Shown: positions 10,458 through 20,324 of the stretch, piece by piece
Layout of the letters: each line of letters opens with the position of its first letter
How positions within the stretch are numbered: the first letter of the stretch is position 1
Assembly (NCBI GenBank): GCA_018715045.1
Contig: DVMH01000004.1
Coordinates: 1 to 49,265, forward strand
DNA: 49,265 nucleotides
Reading direction: 5' to 3'
Source of the DNA: Candidatus Avidehalobacter gallistercoris
Lineage (GTDB): Bacteria > Bacillota > Dehalobacteriia > UBA4068 > UBA4997
Translations under genes and position numbers: made by a program
Notes under the pieces: model-generated
The model's database searches: none
Told to the model about the DNA's origin: nothing
The model's input: the letters and a program-made list of their open reading frames with translations, nothing else

Positions 10458-10570
10458 TTGTTTACCTCCTGTAAAAAATCCGTTTTCTCTTAGCAAACTA
10501 TACTCTTTTTTCACTCTCTGCTATAAATACAGTTTGCGGCAGTTTTTTCCTGCACAAAACCGGAAATTTT

Positions 10571-11944
10571 TTACAATATATAGCGGCTCAAATCCTCGTT
10601 ATCCGCCAGCGCAGAAAGTTTATTTTCCACGTAGGCGCGGTCGATGACAACTTTATCCAGCGAAGCATCCGGCGCAATGAACAACAGATCCTCCAGCACC
10701 TTTTCCAACACAGTGTGCAGGCGGCGCGCACCAATGTTCTCAGTGGTGGCATTCACCTGGTAGGAGATCTCAGCCAGTGCGTTCACGCCATCCTCGGCAA
10801 AGGTAACGTCCACCCCATCAGCCTGAAGCAGCGCCATATATTGTTTAACCAGCGAGTTCTGAGGCTCCAGCAGAATACGGCGAAAGTCTTCCTCTGTCAG
10901 GCTTTCCAACTCCACACGGATCGGAAAACGACCTTGCAGCTCGGGTATCAGATCGGAGGGTTTGCTCATCGAAAATGCACCAGCCGCAATAAACAAAATG
11001 TAATCGGTTTTCACCTGCCCATACTTGGTCATCACTGTGCTGCCCTCCACAATGGGCAAAATATCACGCTGCACGCCGTCTCGCGCCACGTCGGCAGAAT
11101 TGTTGCCGCGCCCGGCGATTTTATCGATCTCATCAATAAACACTATACCGCTTTGTTCCGCCCGCTCAATAGCTTTGGCAGTAACATCATCCATATCCAG
11201 CAGTTTGGTGCTTTCCTCCTGCACCAGGATCTTGCGAGCCTCACGAACAGAGAGCTTGCGTTTATGCGTTTTTTTTGGCATAATGCTGCCCAGCATATCC
11301 TGAATATTGATACCCATTTCCTCCATGCCAGTGGGCGCAAGCTGCTGTTCCTCCACCTCAATTTCCACTAGATGGTCTTCCATCTCGCCCAGCTCCAGCA
11401 TACGGCGCACCTGCTCGCGCCTGTTTTTGTTATCCTCCAGATACTGTCGATCCTCTGGGCTTTCGGGTTCATTATTACTGTTCCCGCCGAAGAACATTTC
11501 CATCGGATTTTTAGCCTTTCGTTCGCGTTTGGTGGGAGCAAGCAGCTCCAGCAGGCGTTCTTCCGCCGCCGCCTCGCCCTGCGGACGCACACGCTCAATT
11601 TGCTCCGCTTTCACCATACGCACGGCGGTTTCAGTCAAATCACGGATAATACCCTCCACATCGCGGCCAACATACCCCACCTCGGTATATTTGGTGGCCT
11701 CCACCTTGATAAACGGTGCGTTCACCAGCTTGGCAAGACGGCGCGCAATTTCGGTTTTGCCCACGCCTGTGGGGCCGATCATAATGATGTTTTTCGGCAT
11801 GATCTCGTCCTGAATAGCCGCGCCCAGCTGCTGGCGACGGTAGCGGTTGCGCAACGCCACCGCCACGCTTTTTTTGGCGGCCAACTGACCAACGATGAAT
11901 TTATCAAGCTCAGAAACGATTTGTCTAGGCGTCAGTTCATGCAT
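10571..11944 (-). CDS. hslU: ATP-dependent protease ATPase subunit HslU
   Basis: AAA+ unfoldase of the HslUV (ClpYQ) protease, which unfolds substrates and feeds them into the HslV chamber. It starts with the [17 protein letters not shown] helix. The Walker A motif GPTGVGKT lies near residues 57-64, followed by the GYVGRD pore loop, the inserted I domain (about 110-240) and Walker [13 protein letters not shown]. It ends in the conserved short tail DLSRYIL, which docks into HslV. The length of 457 residues is normal. GAGGAGG precedes the ATG. It lies 12 bases after hslV, so the pair is one transcriptional unit. Confidence 0.97.
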   Translation of the reverse strand: MHELTPRQIVSELDKFIVGQLAAKKSVAVALRNRYRRQQLGAAIQDEIMPKNIIMIGPTGVGKTEIARRLAKLVNAPFIKVEATKYTEVGYVGRDVEGIIRDLTETAVRMVKAEQIERVRPQGEAAAEERLLELLAPTKRERKAKNPMEMFFGGNSNNEPESPEDRQYLEDNKNRREQVRRMLELGEMEDHLVEIEVEEQQLAPTGMEEMGINIQDMLGSIMPKKTHKRKLSVREARKILVQEESTKLLDMDDVTAKAIERAEQSGIVFIDEIDKIAGRGNNSADVARDGVQRDILPIVEGSTVMTKYGQVKTDYILFIAAGAFSMSKPSDLIPELQGRFPIRVELESLTEEDFRRILLEPQNSLVKQYMALLQADGVDVTFAEDGVNALAEISYQVNATTENIGARRLHTVLEKVLEDLLFIAPDASLDKVVIDRAYVENKLSALADNEDLSRYIL

Positions 11945-11956
11945 AACTATCCCTCC

Positions 11957-12493
11957 TCAGGCTTCTTCCACGATAATATTTTTATTGGTAAAAATGCAGA
12001 TATCAGAGGCAATATCAATTGCATCATGGGCGATTTCCGCCGCCGTCATATCAGTGTGAGCTATCAGCGCCCGCGCCGCCGCAAGAGCATATGCGCCGCC
12101 GCTGCCGATAGCCGCAATACCATCGTCCGGCTCAATAACCTCGCCGTTGCCGGAAAGTATCAGCAAATCGCCGCTGCCAGCTACTACCATCATAGCCTCA
12201 AGATTGCGCAGCACTTTGTCGGTACGCCATTCTTTGGCCAGTGTCACCGCAGCTCTGGTCAGGTTTCCGTTATACTCTTCCAGATAACCCTCAAATTTCT
12301 CCGATAGAGTGAAAGCGTCGGCCACCGCCCCGGCAAAACCGATAACAACCTGATTTTTATATAAACGCCGGACTTTCCGCGCGCCCTGTTTCATCACAAT
12401 ACTCTGCCCCAGCGTCACCTGACCGTCGCCAGCCACGGCCACCTTACCGTTTCGCTTCACACCACAAATTGTAGTACCTCTGAGTTCCACCAT
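11957..12493 (-). CDS. hslV: ATP-dependent protease proteolytic subunit HslV
   Basis: Proteasome-like threonine peptidase that forms the HslUV proteolytic core. From the chosen ATG the protein starts [13 protein letters not shown] short propeptide (MVELRG) would be cleaved to expose the nucleophilic threonine. [10 protein letters not shown] and a [12 protein letters not shown] segment follow, as in the family. The mature length of about 172 residues is normal. An upstream in-frame start would add 29 residues, but AAAGGAGG sits immediately before the internal ATG, which is preferred. In Bacillus xerC precedes hslV; here a 237-base non-coding gap carrying a promoter takes its place. Confidence 0.96.
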   Translation of the reverse strand: MVELRGTTICGVKRNGKVAVAGDGQVTLGQSIVMKQGARKVRRLYKNQVVIGFAGAVADAFTLSEKFEGYLEEYNGNLTRAAVTLAKEWRTDKVLRNLEAMMVVAGSGDLLILSGNGEVIEPDDGIAAIGSGGAYALAAARALIAHTDMTAAEIAHDAIDIASDICIFTNKNIIVEEA

Positions 12494-12564
12494 CGTTATT
12501 CCTCCTTTAGCTTGGTTATCTTGCGCAACATCCTGTATAATTCTTCCGATGATATATACATATT

Positions 12565-12576
12565 GAGACATGTCTC
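12565..12576. promoter_or_regulatory. 12-bp perfect palindrome in the hslV leader
   Basis: GAGACATGTCTC reads the same on both strands and lies about 70 bases upstream of the hslV start, downstream of the predicted promoter. It could be an operator for a dimeric regulator. It does not match CIRCE or the CtsR box, so a heat-shock role is not supported. A palindrome this short may be chance. Confidence 0.3.
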
Positions 12577-12630
12577 CCATAAATTACCCCAAGCATCCTT
12601 GCCTGCGGTATACTATTTATCCTGCTCAAC

Positions 12631-12659
12631 ATAATAAAGCAGATCATTGCCAGCGGCAA
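12631..12659 (-). promoter_or_regulatory. promoter of hslVU
   Basis: On the minus strand, -35 TTGCCG (12654-12659) and -10 TATTAT (12631-12636) are separated by 17 bases. This predicts a start near 12624 and a leader of about 130 bases. It lies in the 237-base gap between trmFO and hslV. The rest of this gap shows no coding signal or xerC remnant. Confidence 0.5.
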
Positions 12660-12730
12660 ACTATCGGTAAACTATACAACATTAGCTGCGCCGCAACATT
12701 TTTCAGACCATATTTCAAACTATACCCCTG

Positions 12731-14098
12731 CTACTCGCTTAGCTTATCTAAACTATCACCAACTGCTTCCACCTGATAAAGCGGGCTGTTTGCCTGGAGC
12801 CAGTTCAAGGCTCTTTCGGCAATCTTCAGATTTTTCTGCTGCTTACTGCGCAACTTATAGCCCAGCGGCTCGATCAGCCCAAACGTTACGTTCATCGGCT
12901 GAAAATCTACACTCGGAGTTTGCAGGTGCGCAAGCAGCCCACCCAACGCCGTCTCGCGCGGCCAGAAGAACGGTTCTTCACCTTTTGCCCGTCGCGCCGC
13001 ATTAAAGCCCGCCGCCAACCCGCAGGCCGCACTTTCCACATAACCCTCCACGCCGGTTATCTGCCCGGCAAAGTAAAGGCGCCTATCGCTTTGCAGAGAA
13101 AGGTCAGCGTTCAACAGCTGGGGCGCGTTCAAAAACGTGTTGCGGTGCATCACGCCAAAGCGTAAAAATTCCGCATTCTCAAGTCCGGGTATCAGGCGAA
13201 AAACCCGTTGCTGCTCACCCCATAGCAGGCGAGTCTGAAAACCCACCAGATTAAACATACTGGCCGCTGCGTTGTCTTGCCGTAACTGTACAACAGCATA
13301 TGCCTCACGCCCCTCATTGTGGGGATCAGGCAATCCCACCGGTTTCATAGGTCCAAAGCGAATGGTATCCTCACCCCGGCGCGCCATGCTTTCGATCGGC
13401 ATACAGCCCTCAAAATCTTTTTCGCTCTCAAAATGGTGCAGAGGCGCGCGCTCCGCCGCGATAAGCTCCTGATAAAAGCGCAGATATTCGTTCTTGGTCA
13501 TCGGACAGTTCAGATAATCGCCACGCTCGCTTTCGCCTTTGCCATAGCGCGAACCCCAATATGCTTTGGTCATATCGACCGTCGTTCCGTCCACGATAGG
13601 CGCCACCGCGTCATGGAAGTGCAGATAAGACACTCCCAGCCGCCGCTGCAAATCCGCTGCCAGCGCGTCGGAGATCAACGGCCCCGCCGCGACGATAACC
13701 AGCGAGTCATCATCCAACAGCCCGTTAAGAGATGTGATCTCCTCACGCCGCACGGTAATATTCGGGCAGCTCTCAATACTCTCCGTCACCTGGCGGGCAA
13801 AGCTCTCCCGGTCTACCGCAAGAGCGCCGCCCGCCGGTACCCGCGTTGCGTCGGCGCAGCGCATTATCAGCGAGCCCTGCCGCCGCATTTCTTCTTTCAG
13901 CAGACCAACAGCATTGGTAAGCCCTGCCGCGCGAAGCGAATTGCTGCACACCAACTCGGCAAAATCCGCCGTATGGTGCGCCGGAGACCTCCGTTCCGGA
14001 CGCATTTCGTAAAGCGTAACTTCAGCTCCCTGCGCCGCTGCCTGCCAGGCGGCCTCAGATCCGGCCAGCCCCGCGCCGATAATTTTAATTTGTTTCAT
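12731..14098 (-). CDS. trmFO: methylenetetrahydrofolate-tRNA-(uracil-5-)-methyltransferase TrmFO
   Basis: FAD- and folate-dependent enzyme that makes 5-methyluridine at position 54 of tRNA. The protein begins MKQIKIIGAGLAGSEAAWQ, a GxGxxG FAD-binding fold. The family blocks YEMRP, HHTADFAELVCSNSLR and the C-terminal YFAGQITGVEGYVESAACGL follow. The length is about 455 residues. A TTG two codons upstream is also possible, but the ATG at 14098 gives the canonical N terminus. It directly follows topA, as in most Firmicutes. Confidence 0.96.
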   Translation of the reverse strand: MKQIKIIGAGLAGSEAAWQAAAQGAEVTLYEMRPERRSPAHHTADFAELVCSNSLRAAGLTNAVGLLKEEMRRQGSLIMRCADATRVPAGGALAVDRESFARQVTESIESCPNITVRREEITSLNGLLDDDSLVIVAAGPLISDALAADLQRRLGVSYLHFHDAVAPIVDGTTVDMTKAYWGSRYGKGESERGDYLNCPMTKNEYLRFYQELIAAERAPLHHFESEKDFEGCMPIESMARRGEDTIRFGPMKPVGLPDPHNEGREAYAVVQLRQDNAAASMFNLVGFQTRLLWGEQQRVFRLIPGLENAEFLRFGVMHRNTFLNAPQLLNADLSLQSDRRLYFAGQITGVEGYVESAACGLAAGFNAARRAKGEEPFFWPRETALGGLLAHLQTPSVDFQPMNVTFGLIEPLGYKLRSKQQKNLKIAERALNWLQANSPLYQVEAVGDSLDKLSE

Positions 14099-14116
14099 AC
14101 TCAATATACCCGCAAA

Positions 14117-16267
14117 TTATTTTTTCGCCTTTTTAGCAGCTTTCTGAGCCGCGCGCTGCATGGCAGCATCACCTGATTTGGTCTTTTTGCGCTTCGTCTT
14201 GGCGTTCGTGGAACAATCCTGATTGGGACAAATCCTAACGGTTTCCCCAGAGCGATTAGTACGCTCAGCCAACTGTGTGCCGCAGACGGAGCACTTCTCC
14301 TCAATCGGTTTATCCCATGAAACATATTTGCATTTTGGGTAATTGCTGCATCCGTAAAAGACTCGTCCGCCCCGGCTTTTGCGCTGAATGATGTCGCCGC
14401 CGCAGGCCAGGCATTTAACCCCGGCGGGTATCACGATCGGTTTGGTGTTGCGACATTCCGGAAAACCGGAACAGGCCAGAAATTTGCCGTAACGTCCAAG
14501 CTTATAAACCATTGGTTTGCCGCAAAGCTCGCAGATATCGCCACTGTATTCCGGCGTTAAATCAACCTTTTGAAGCTCGCTTTCAGCACGGGCAAGTTCC
14601 TCGGCAAACGGACCATAGAAATCACGTATCACCTGCCGCCAGTTGCGGTTGCCCTCCTCCACCTCGTCCAGGCTGGCCTCCATACCAGCAGTGAAGTCTA
14701 TATCAATTACATCGGGGAACCCCTCTTTCAGAAGATTCACCACAACGGAGCCAAGCTCGGTGGAATAAAAGTGTTTATCCTCGCGCACTACATAGCCGCG
14801 CCCCAGAATGGTATCAACAATCGGAGCATAGGTGCTGGGGCGGCCGATACCTTTTTCCTCCAGCGTTTTCACCAGCATAGCCTCGGTATAGCGCGGCGGC
14901 GGCGCAGTGAAATGCTGCTTCGGGTCCAGTTTTTCGGCGAAGAGCGTCTGCCCCTCGGTCAAGGCGGGCAAGAAGCCCAAATTTTCCTTTTCGCCCTCGT
15001 CGTCGCGGCTTTCAATATACACCTGCATGAAACCGGGGAATTTGATGACCGAACCGGAGGCGCGGAATGTATAGGAGCCATTCTGAAGATCCACCGTAGT
15101 GGTATTAATTACGGCAGAGGCCATCTGGCTGGCAAGATAACGCTCCCATATCAGCTTGTAAAGCTTGTACTGCTGTGGGTTTAAAAACTGCTTGATATCA
15201 GCAGGACGCAGGTTGATATCCGTCGGGCGTATCGCCTCATGCGCGTCCTGTATCTTCCCCCTGCCACGATAGACGCGGGGTTTTTCCGGCAGATAATCCG
15301 CGCCGAAATGCCCTTTTATATAATCGGCACAGGCAGCCTGAGCTTCTGGCGAAATGCGCGTAGAATCCGTTCTCATATAGCTGATAAGGCCAACCACACC
15401 GAGCTTACCCAGCTCAATGCCCTCGTAAAGCTGCTGCGCCAGCTGCATGGTTTTCTTGGTAAGAATACCGTATTTGCGGTATGCTTCCTGCTGCATACTG
15501 CTGGTAGTAAAAGGCGGCACCGGGTTACGCTCGCGCGAACGCTTGGTAATACTGGAAATTTTGTATTCTTTCCCCTCTACATCAGCCAAAATCTGCTGCA
15601 TGGCAGCCTCGCTGCCCACCTCCGCCTTTTTACCGTCTATTTTCACCAACTGCGTCTCCAGCCGCCCCTCCGGCGTGGCAAGAATAGCTGTAAGAGTCCA
15701 GTATTCCTCCGGCTGGAAAGCGTTGATTTCGGCCTCGCGGTCACAAATCATGCGAACGGCCACACTCTGCACCCGCCCGGCGGATAAGCCCTTTTTTACC
15801 TTGGCCCATAAAAGCGGCGAAAGCTTATAGCCCACCAGCCTGTCCAGCACGCGGCGCGCCTGCTGCGCATAAATTCGATCCATATCCAAACCATGCGGCT
15901 GTTTGACGGCCTTTTTGACGGTCTCCCTGGTGATCTCATGGAACTCGACGCGACAGTTTTCGCCCACATTGTCGAGATATTCTTTCAGGTGATAGGCAAT
16001 CATTTCACCCTCGCGGTCAGGGTCACTGGCCAACAGAACGCGGTCAGCCTTTTTGGCCTCGTCTTTCAACGCCTTTATAACGCCGCCTTTACCACGAATA
16101 GTGATATAGCGCGGCTCAAAATCGTTATCCACGTCCACGCCAAGCGTACTTTTTGGCAAATCCCTCACGTGCCCCATTGATGACATAACAGTGTAATTAC
16201 GCCCCAGATATTTGCCAATCGTCTTAGCTTTGGTCGGTGATTCTACGATAATCAGAGTTTTTCCCAT
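14117..16267 (-). CDS. topA: DNA topoisomerase I (type IA)
   Basis: Relaxes negative supercoils by single-strand passage. The N-terminal TOPRIM domain (TLIIVESPTKAKTIGKYLG, then LLASDPDREGEMIAYHL) is followed by the type IA core. The catalytic tyrosine lies in ISYMRTDSTRIS. Three C-terminal zinc-ribbon modules follow, with Cys pairs in CELCGKP/CSGFPEC, CLACGGD/CSNYPKC and CSVCGTQ/CPNQDC. A lysine-rich tail closes the 716-residue protein. It lies 36 bases after dprA and 18 bases before trmFO, the conserved dprA-topA-trmFO order. Confidence 0.97.
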   Translation of the reverse strand: MGKTLIIVESPTKAKTIGKYLGRNYTVMSSMGHVRDLPKSTLGVDVDNDFEPRYITIRGKGGVIKALKDEAKKADRVLLASDPDREGEMIAYHLKEYLDNVGENCRVEFHEITRETVKKAVKQPHGLDMDRIYAQQARRVLDRLVGYKLSPLLWAKVKKGLSAGRVQSVAVRMICDREAEINAFQPEEYWTLTAILATPEGRLETQLVKIDGKKAEVGSEAAMQQILADVEGKEYKISSITKRSRERNPVPPFTTSSMQQEAYRKYGILTKKTMQLAQQLYEGIELGKLGVVGLISYMRTDSTRISPEAQAACADYIKGHFGADYLPEKPRVYRGRGKIQDAHEAIRPTDINLRPADIKQFLNPQQYKLYKLIWERYLASQMASAVINTTTVDLQNGSYTFRASGSVIKFPGFMQVYIESRDDEGEKENLGFLPALTEGQTLFAEKLDPKQHFTAPPPRYTEAMLVKTLEEKGIGRPSTYAPIVDTILGRGYVVREDKHFYSTELGSVVVNLLKEGFPDVIDIDFTAGMEASLDEVEEGNRNWRQVIRDFYGPFAEELARAESELQKVDLTPEYSGDICELCGKPMVYKLGRYGKFLACSGFPECRNTKPIVIPAGVKCLACGGDIIQRKSRGGRVFYGCSNYPKCKYVSWDKPIEEKCSVCGTQLAERTNRSGETVRICPNQDCSTNAKTKRKKTKSGDAAMQRAAQKAAKKAKK

Positions 16268-16303
16268 GCTTCGCTGCTCCTCATAATTTATATTAAAGCT
16301 CTT

Positions 16304-17404
16304 TTATACATTATTACGTATATAATATTGACCGTCAAGACGGCGAATAAACCCTCGCAATTCACACATCGTCAGCAAAGCAGCCAGATCGGCGGTGTTC
16401 AAGGTAAGCTCCCGCGCAATATCATTAAAATGCCGCTGCTCCACCAGATAATCCAACAGACGTGTCTCATCAGGAGTTAAATCAGAAACGGACAAAGGTG
16501 CAAACAGCGTTTGCTGCACGCTTTGCCCCAAGGGGCTGGAAAAATCCTCCAGCACGTCTTCCGGACAGGCCACAGGCTTTATGCCGCAGTCTTTGATCAT
16601 GCGATGGGTGCCACGGCTGGCCGGGCTGAAAATGCTGCCCGGCACGGCGTAAATGCTCCGCCCCTGCTCCAGTGCATAATCCACCGTGATTTGGGTACCG
16701 CTTTTCAGACCCGCCTCCACAACGATAACGCCTTGGCTGAGCCCACTGATAATACGGTTCCTGATCGGAAAGTTTTTCGCCAAAGGCTGCATACCAAGAG
16801 GATATTCACTGAAAATACAGCCGTTTTGCGCCACCTGCTCGAACAGCTCGCGATTCTCACGCGGGTAAACGATATCAATGCCACAGCCCAGTACGCCTAT
16901 GGTTTTGCCGCCAACATCCAACGCCGCTTTGTGGCCACAGGTGTCAATACCCCGCGCCAGGCCGCCCACGATCCAGGCGCCCGCCTTGGCCAGTCCTCCA
17001 GCCAGATAGCTTGCCGCCTGCCGGCCATAAGGCGTTGCACGGCGCGAACCAATCATTGCCAACGTTAAGGCGCCGTCGGGCGGCAGTTCGCCGCGATAAA
17101 ACAGCAAATACGGCGGCTCGGTTATTTCAGCCAGCAGTTTGGGATAACGCGGGTCGTCCAACGTCAGCAGCTTCGCGTCGGAACGCAGAAAGCGTTCGTA
17201 TAACGCCACCAAATCAAGTCCGCGCATTTCCTCGGTCATGGACTGGTAATTTACGCCGCGCCCCAACACATCCGGCCATTTGCCAGAAGCCTCCCATGCC
17301 GCCTCCGCATTGCCAAAATATGAGAGCAATGCCGTAAGCCGCGCATTACCAATTTCCGATAGGCTATGCAGACCCAGCAGATGCATAATACCCAAGAGCC
17401 TCAC
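16304..17404 (-). CDS. dprA: DNA-processing protein DprA/Smf
   Basis: Loads RecA on incoming single-stranded DNA during natural transformation. A SAM-like helical N-terminal region (LLGLHSLSEIGNARL) precedes the Rossmann-like DNA-binding core. The core carries GSRRATPYG, GGLARGIDTCGHKAAL, the LGCGIDIVYPREN block and SGTQITVDYALEQGR. A C-terminal winged-helix segment (LLDYLVEQRHFNDIARELTLN) completes the 366 residues. The start is a GTG; an ATG six codons downstream is an alternative. It is 10 bases after ddl. Together with comM at 22394 it hints at competence, though no uptake machinery is in the window. Confidence 0.94.
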   Translation of the reverse strand: MRLLGIMHLLGLHSLSEIGNARLTALLSYFGNAEAAWEASGKWPDVLGRGVNYQSMTEEMRGLDLVALYERFLRSDAKLLTLDDPRYPKLLAEITEPPYLLFYRGELPPDGALTLAMIGSRRATPYGRQAASYLAGGLAKAGAWIVGGLARGIDTCGHKAALDVGGKTIGVLGCGIDIVYPRENRELFEQVAQNGCIFSEYPLGMQPLAKNFPIRNRIISGLSQGVIVVEAGLKSGTQITVDYALEQGRSIYAVPGSIFSPASRGTHRMIKDCGIKPVACPEDVLEDFSSPLGQSVQQTLFAPLSVSDLTPDETRLLDYLVEQRHFNDIARELTLNTADLAALLTMCELRGFIRRLDGQYYIRNNV

Positions 17405-17414
17405 CCCCTGCGCC

Positions 17415-18644
17415 TTATGCCTTTCCGCCTTTTACACCGCCGCCACCGGCTAATGAGGCGAGAATGTTCGTGTCATAAGAAAAAGTCAGTTTATCCTTGG
17501 CGCGCTGCCGCCAGAGTGCGGTCTCCACCAGTTCGTTTATCAGCTCGGAAAAATCCAACCCGCTAGCCTGCCAGAGATAAAACGAGAGCGAGCCGGGAAT
17601 GGTGTTGATCTCATTCAAATAGATTTTTCCATCGCGCCCGTCGATCATCACGTCCACCCGCGCCATGCCACAGCCGTCCAAAGCCACAAATGCCCGCTGT
17701 ACCAGACGCTGAATTTCCACAGACATCGCCTCGGGCAGATCAGCCGGAACCTGCCGCCGGGAACTTCCCATGCCCGCCTTAGCTCCTCCTGATGCTCCTT
17801 TCGCGCCGCTTTTGACGCCTTTTGCACCCTCACCGCCGCTCATATACTTATCCTGATAAGTCAGAAAAGCATGGTCGGTCAGCGGCTCCTCGCAAACGCT
17901 GGCCCGCGTCGCCGTACCATGTCCCAGCACCGCGCAGTTAATTTCCCGCCTATTGTCCAGGCATGGCTCCACCAGCAGGCGGCCGGAGAACCCGGCAGCA
18001 TCGGATAGCGCCCGCTCCAGCTCCGCTGCGTCCGCCGCCCGGGCAATACCCACACTGCTGCCCAAATTTGAGGGCTTCACGATAACGGGATAGCCAAACG
18101 CTTCTTCCACCTTTTTTATCTGCTCCGACGGCGCGTTAAACCACTCATCCGCCGTAAACCATACCGCAGGAAGCACCGGAAGCCCATTCGCGGCCAGCAC
18201 ATTCTTCATCATAATTTTATCCATCCCCACCGCAGCGGCCAGCACTCCCGGCCCCGCGTAAGGTATATTCAAAAGCTCCAGTAAGCCTTGCAGACAGCCG
18301 TCCTCGCCGTGTGCACCGTGCATTACCGGCAGAAACACGTCCAGCGGGAGTTCCTGCTCTCTGGCAAACAGCCCCTTACCCCGCCAAACCAGTTTGTGTA
18401 CGCCACGGTCAGCGGTCATCTGCACTCGCTGGCATTTAGCCAAAAGCCCTGGCAGGTCGGCATAATTCGCCATTTCCTTGAGAGCATCACCTGTATACCA
18501 AAGCCCGGCCTTGCTGATGTAAACAGGAATAACGTCATACTTCTGCTCATCTGCGGCAGACATCGCCTGCACAGCAGAGATAATAGAGATCTCATGTTCC
18601 ACCGAGGGCCCGCCATAGATAATACCCAAACGAATTTTATGCAT
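17415..18644 (-). CDS. ddl: D-alanine--D-alanine ligase with a glycine/lysine-rich loop insertion
   Basis: ATP-grasp ligase that makes D-Ala-D-Ala for peptidoglycan. It shows GGPSVEHEIS at the N terminus, VKPSNLGSSVGI for nucleotide binding, and the omega-loop QDKYMSGG with the Lys-Tyr pair of dipeptide ligases rather than the histidine of D-Ala-D-Lac enzymes. NEINTIPGSLSFYLW provides the magnesium ligands. Residues 270-297 form a low-complexity glycine/alanine/lysine/serine insertion inside the omega-loop region, and the C terminus ends in another glycine-rich tail. At 409 residues it is longer than usual (about 310-370). It lies directly behind the membrane MurF gene. Confidence 0.93.
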   Translation of the reverse strand: MHKIRLGIIYGGPSVEHEISIISAVQAMSAADEQKYDVIPVYISKAGLWYTGDALKEMANYADLPGLLAKCQRVQMTADRGVHKLVWRGKGLFAREQELPLDVFLPVMHGAHGEDGCLQGLLELLNIPYAGPGVLAAAVGMDKIMMKNVLAANGLPVLPAVWFTADEWFNAPSEQIKKVEEAFGYPVIVKPSNLGSSVGIARAADAAELERALSDAAGFSGRLLVEPCLDNRREINCAVLGHGTATRASVCEEPLTDHAFLTYQDKYMSGGEGAKGVKSGAKGASGGAKAGMGSSRRQVPADLPEAMSVEIQRLVQRAFVALDGCGMARVDVMIDGRDGKIYLNEINTIPGSLSFYLWQASGLDFSELINELVETALWRQRAKDKLTFSYDTNILASLAGGGGVKGGKA

Positions 18645-18659
18645 ATTGCCGCCCCTTTC

Positions 18660-20300
18660 CTATAAATAACTGTCCGGCAAATCGTTCTCAAACAATACAT
18701 AATCGCCGGAACGAACCCAGCCGCGCATAAACGCCGCCGCCTCGGACAAATCCGCCGCCACAAAGTATTGAGAATGTGGCAAATCCGCGTCTTGCAACCC
18801 CGCCAGCAGTGGTTCGCTCTGCTTATGACCCACGATAATGATAAAATCAAGCTTTGATGCAGCATAGGCGGCAAACTCGCGATTCAGACGAAATTGCTCC
18901 GCCCCAAGCTCCACCATGCCCGGCGTGATGATCATCTTGCGCCCACCCGGCATAGCCGAGAGTACGTCCACAGCCGCCTTAGCTCCGGCAGGATTGGAAT
19001 TGAACGCGTCGTCAATAATCGTGAAGCCCCCGGCGTTTTTAACCGCCAAACGGTGCTCCACCGGCGGCACTTGCGCCACCGCCCGCGCGATAACAGGAAG
19101 AGTAATACCCAAATGCTCGGCCACCGCCGCCGCCGCCAGAATATTATACACGTTGTGTTTCCCCAAAAGACGAGTATGTATTGGCTGAGTGCCCTGGGGC
19201 GTTGCCAGAGTAAAGCTCATTCCCTGCGGCGAAAAAGCAATATCTTTCGCCGTATAGGCAGCATCCGCGCTTTCCAGTCCATAGGACAGCACCGAAACCG
19301 TCAAATTCTGCGCCTTTTTACGTATGATAGGGTCATCAAAATTCAGTACGGCCAGCCCATCCGGCGGCAAGCTGTCAATCAGCTCAAATTTGGTAGCAGC
19401 CACCGTTTCGATATCATGAAACGTTTCCAAATGCTGCGGCCCAATCGCCGTCACAATGCCAATCTGTGGATGAACAATATCGCAAAGCTCTTGGATATCG
19501 CCTTTTTGCCTTGCCCCCATTTCAGCCACAAAAACCTGATGAATAGGCTTCAATTGGTTCCGCACCGTCAGCGTGATACCAAGCGGCGTGTTATAGCTGT
19601 CGGGCGTTACCAGAGTATGTTTCGCCTCAGAAAGCACTCTCCCCAGCACAACTTTACTACTGGTTTTGCCATAGCTGCCGGTGATACCAATACGCAGCAG
19701 CTGCGGCATTTCGCCAATAATGCGCGCCGCATCTTGAATAAAGCGCTGATTTCTGGCCTCTTCAAACGGCTGCCGCACCGCCACCGCCAGCCACATCACA
19801 TACGGCAGCGCCTCCACCAGCACCGCACCCAGCATTACGGACAACCGCAGCGCCGCCCATTGAGTGTTACCAAGCAGCGCAATGCTCACAAGCACGCCTA
19901 GCAACGCCGCCACCGGCAAATACGCCGCCATATAAAGCCGTTTTGCCCGGTCAGTCCACACCAGCGGCTTCTTCACAGACGGACGGCGCCAGCAAGCAAA
20001 CTGCACAACTGCCAGCACTGCTGCCACGTAAAGCGTCCATGCCGGGCGAAAAATGGCAGACAACGCCAACACGACCACTGCCAATACGTCAGCAAGCGGA
20101 AAATCAGCGTGCATCCGCCCTTTCAGCCAGCGCAGATATCGTTCCGGCCGGTAGCTGTTCTGCTGCGCCATGTGCAGAAAGTATGCCAGACGACGCGCCG
20201 CATAGCCCAGCCACAAAGCCAGCACAGCAGCGAATGCCGCCATCTGGAAAATCAGTATATTGTAGGAGTTTTGGTCAAACGCTATTTCGATAATTTCCAT
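18660..20300 (-). CDS. murF: membrane-anchored MurF-type Mur ligase
   Basis: ATP-dependent ligase of the Mur family, expected to add D-Ala-D-Ala to the UDP-MurNAc-tripeptide. Instead of the normal soluble UDP-binding N-terminal domain, residues 1 to about 180 form a hydrophobic region with about five predicted transmembrane segments (roughly 17-35, 69-85, 88-104, 122-143, 148-175). The Mur core follows, with P-loop GITGSYGKTSSK near 205-216, the EMGARQKGDI block, LLGKHNVYNILAAAA and DDAFNSNPAGAKAAVDVL. The start at 20300 is chosen because AGGAG lies ten bases upstream. The neighbouring ddl supports the MurF role. Whether it uses the soluble nucleotide precursor or a lipid-linked one is open. 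Confidence 0.85.
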   Translation of the reverse strand: MEIIEIAFDQNSYNILIFQMAAFAAVLALWLGYAARRLAYFLHMAQQNSYRPERYLRWLKGRMHADFPLADVLAVVVLALSAIFRPAWTLYVAAVLAVVQFACWRRPSVKKPLVWTDRAKRLYMAAYLPVAALLGVLVSIALLGNTQWAALRLSVMLGAVLVEALPYVMWLAVAVRQPFEEARNQRFIQDAARIIGEMPQLLRIGITGSYGKTSSKVVLGRVLSEAKHTLVTPDSYNTPLGITLTVRNQLKPIHQVFVAEMGARQKGDIQELCDIVHPQIGIVTAIGPQHLETFHDIETVAATKFELIDSLPPDGLAVLNFDDPIIRKKAQNLTVSVLSYGLESADAAYTAKDIAFSPQGMSFTLATPQGTQPIHTRLLGKHNVYNILAAAAVAEHLGITLPVIARAVAQVPPVEHRLAVKNAGGFTIIDDAFNSNPAGAKAAVDVLSAMPGGRKMIITPGMVELGAEQFRLNREFAAYAASKLDFIIIVGHKQSEPLLAGLQDADLPHSQYFVAADLSEAAAFMRGWVRSGDYVLFENDLPDSYL

Positions 20301-20324
20301 GTAAGTTAAGCTCCTCTTGAGCAA

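Noticed and set aside
12494-12730. A remnant of xerC between trmFO and hslV.
   Set aside because: No tyrosine-recombinase motif or extended frame is visible on the minus strand; the gap looks like promoter and leader.
17754-17837. A separate small gene inside ddl, because the insert contains AGGAGGA followed by an in-frame ATG.
   Set aside because: It lies within the ddl frame, the spacing is long, and the codons read as a low-complexity loop. An independent start is not supported.
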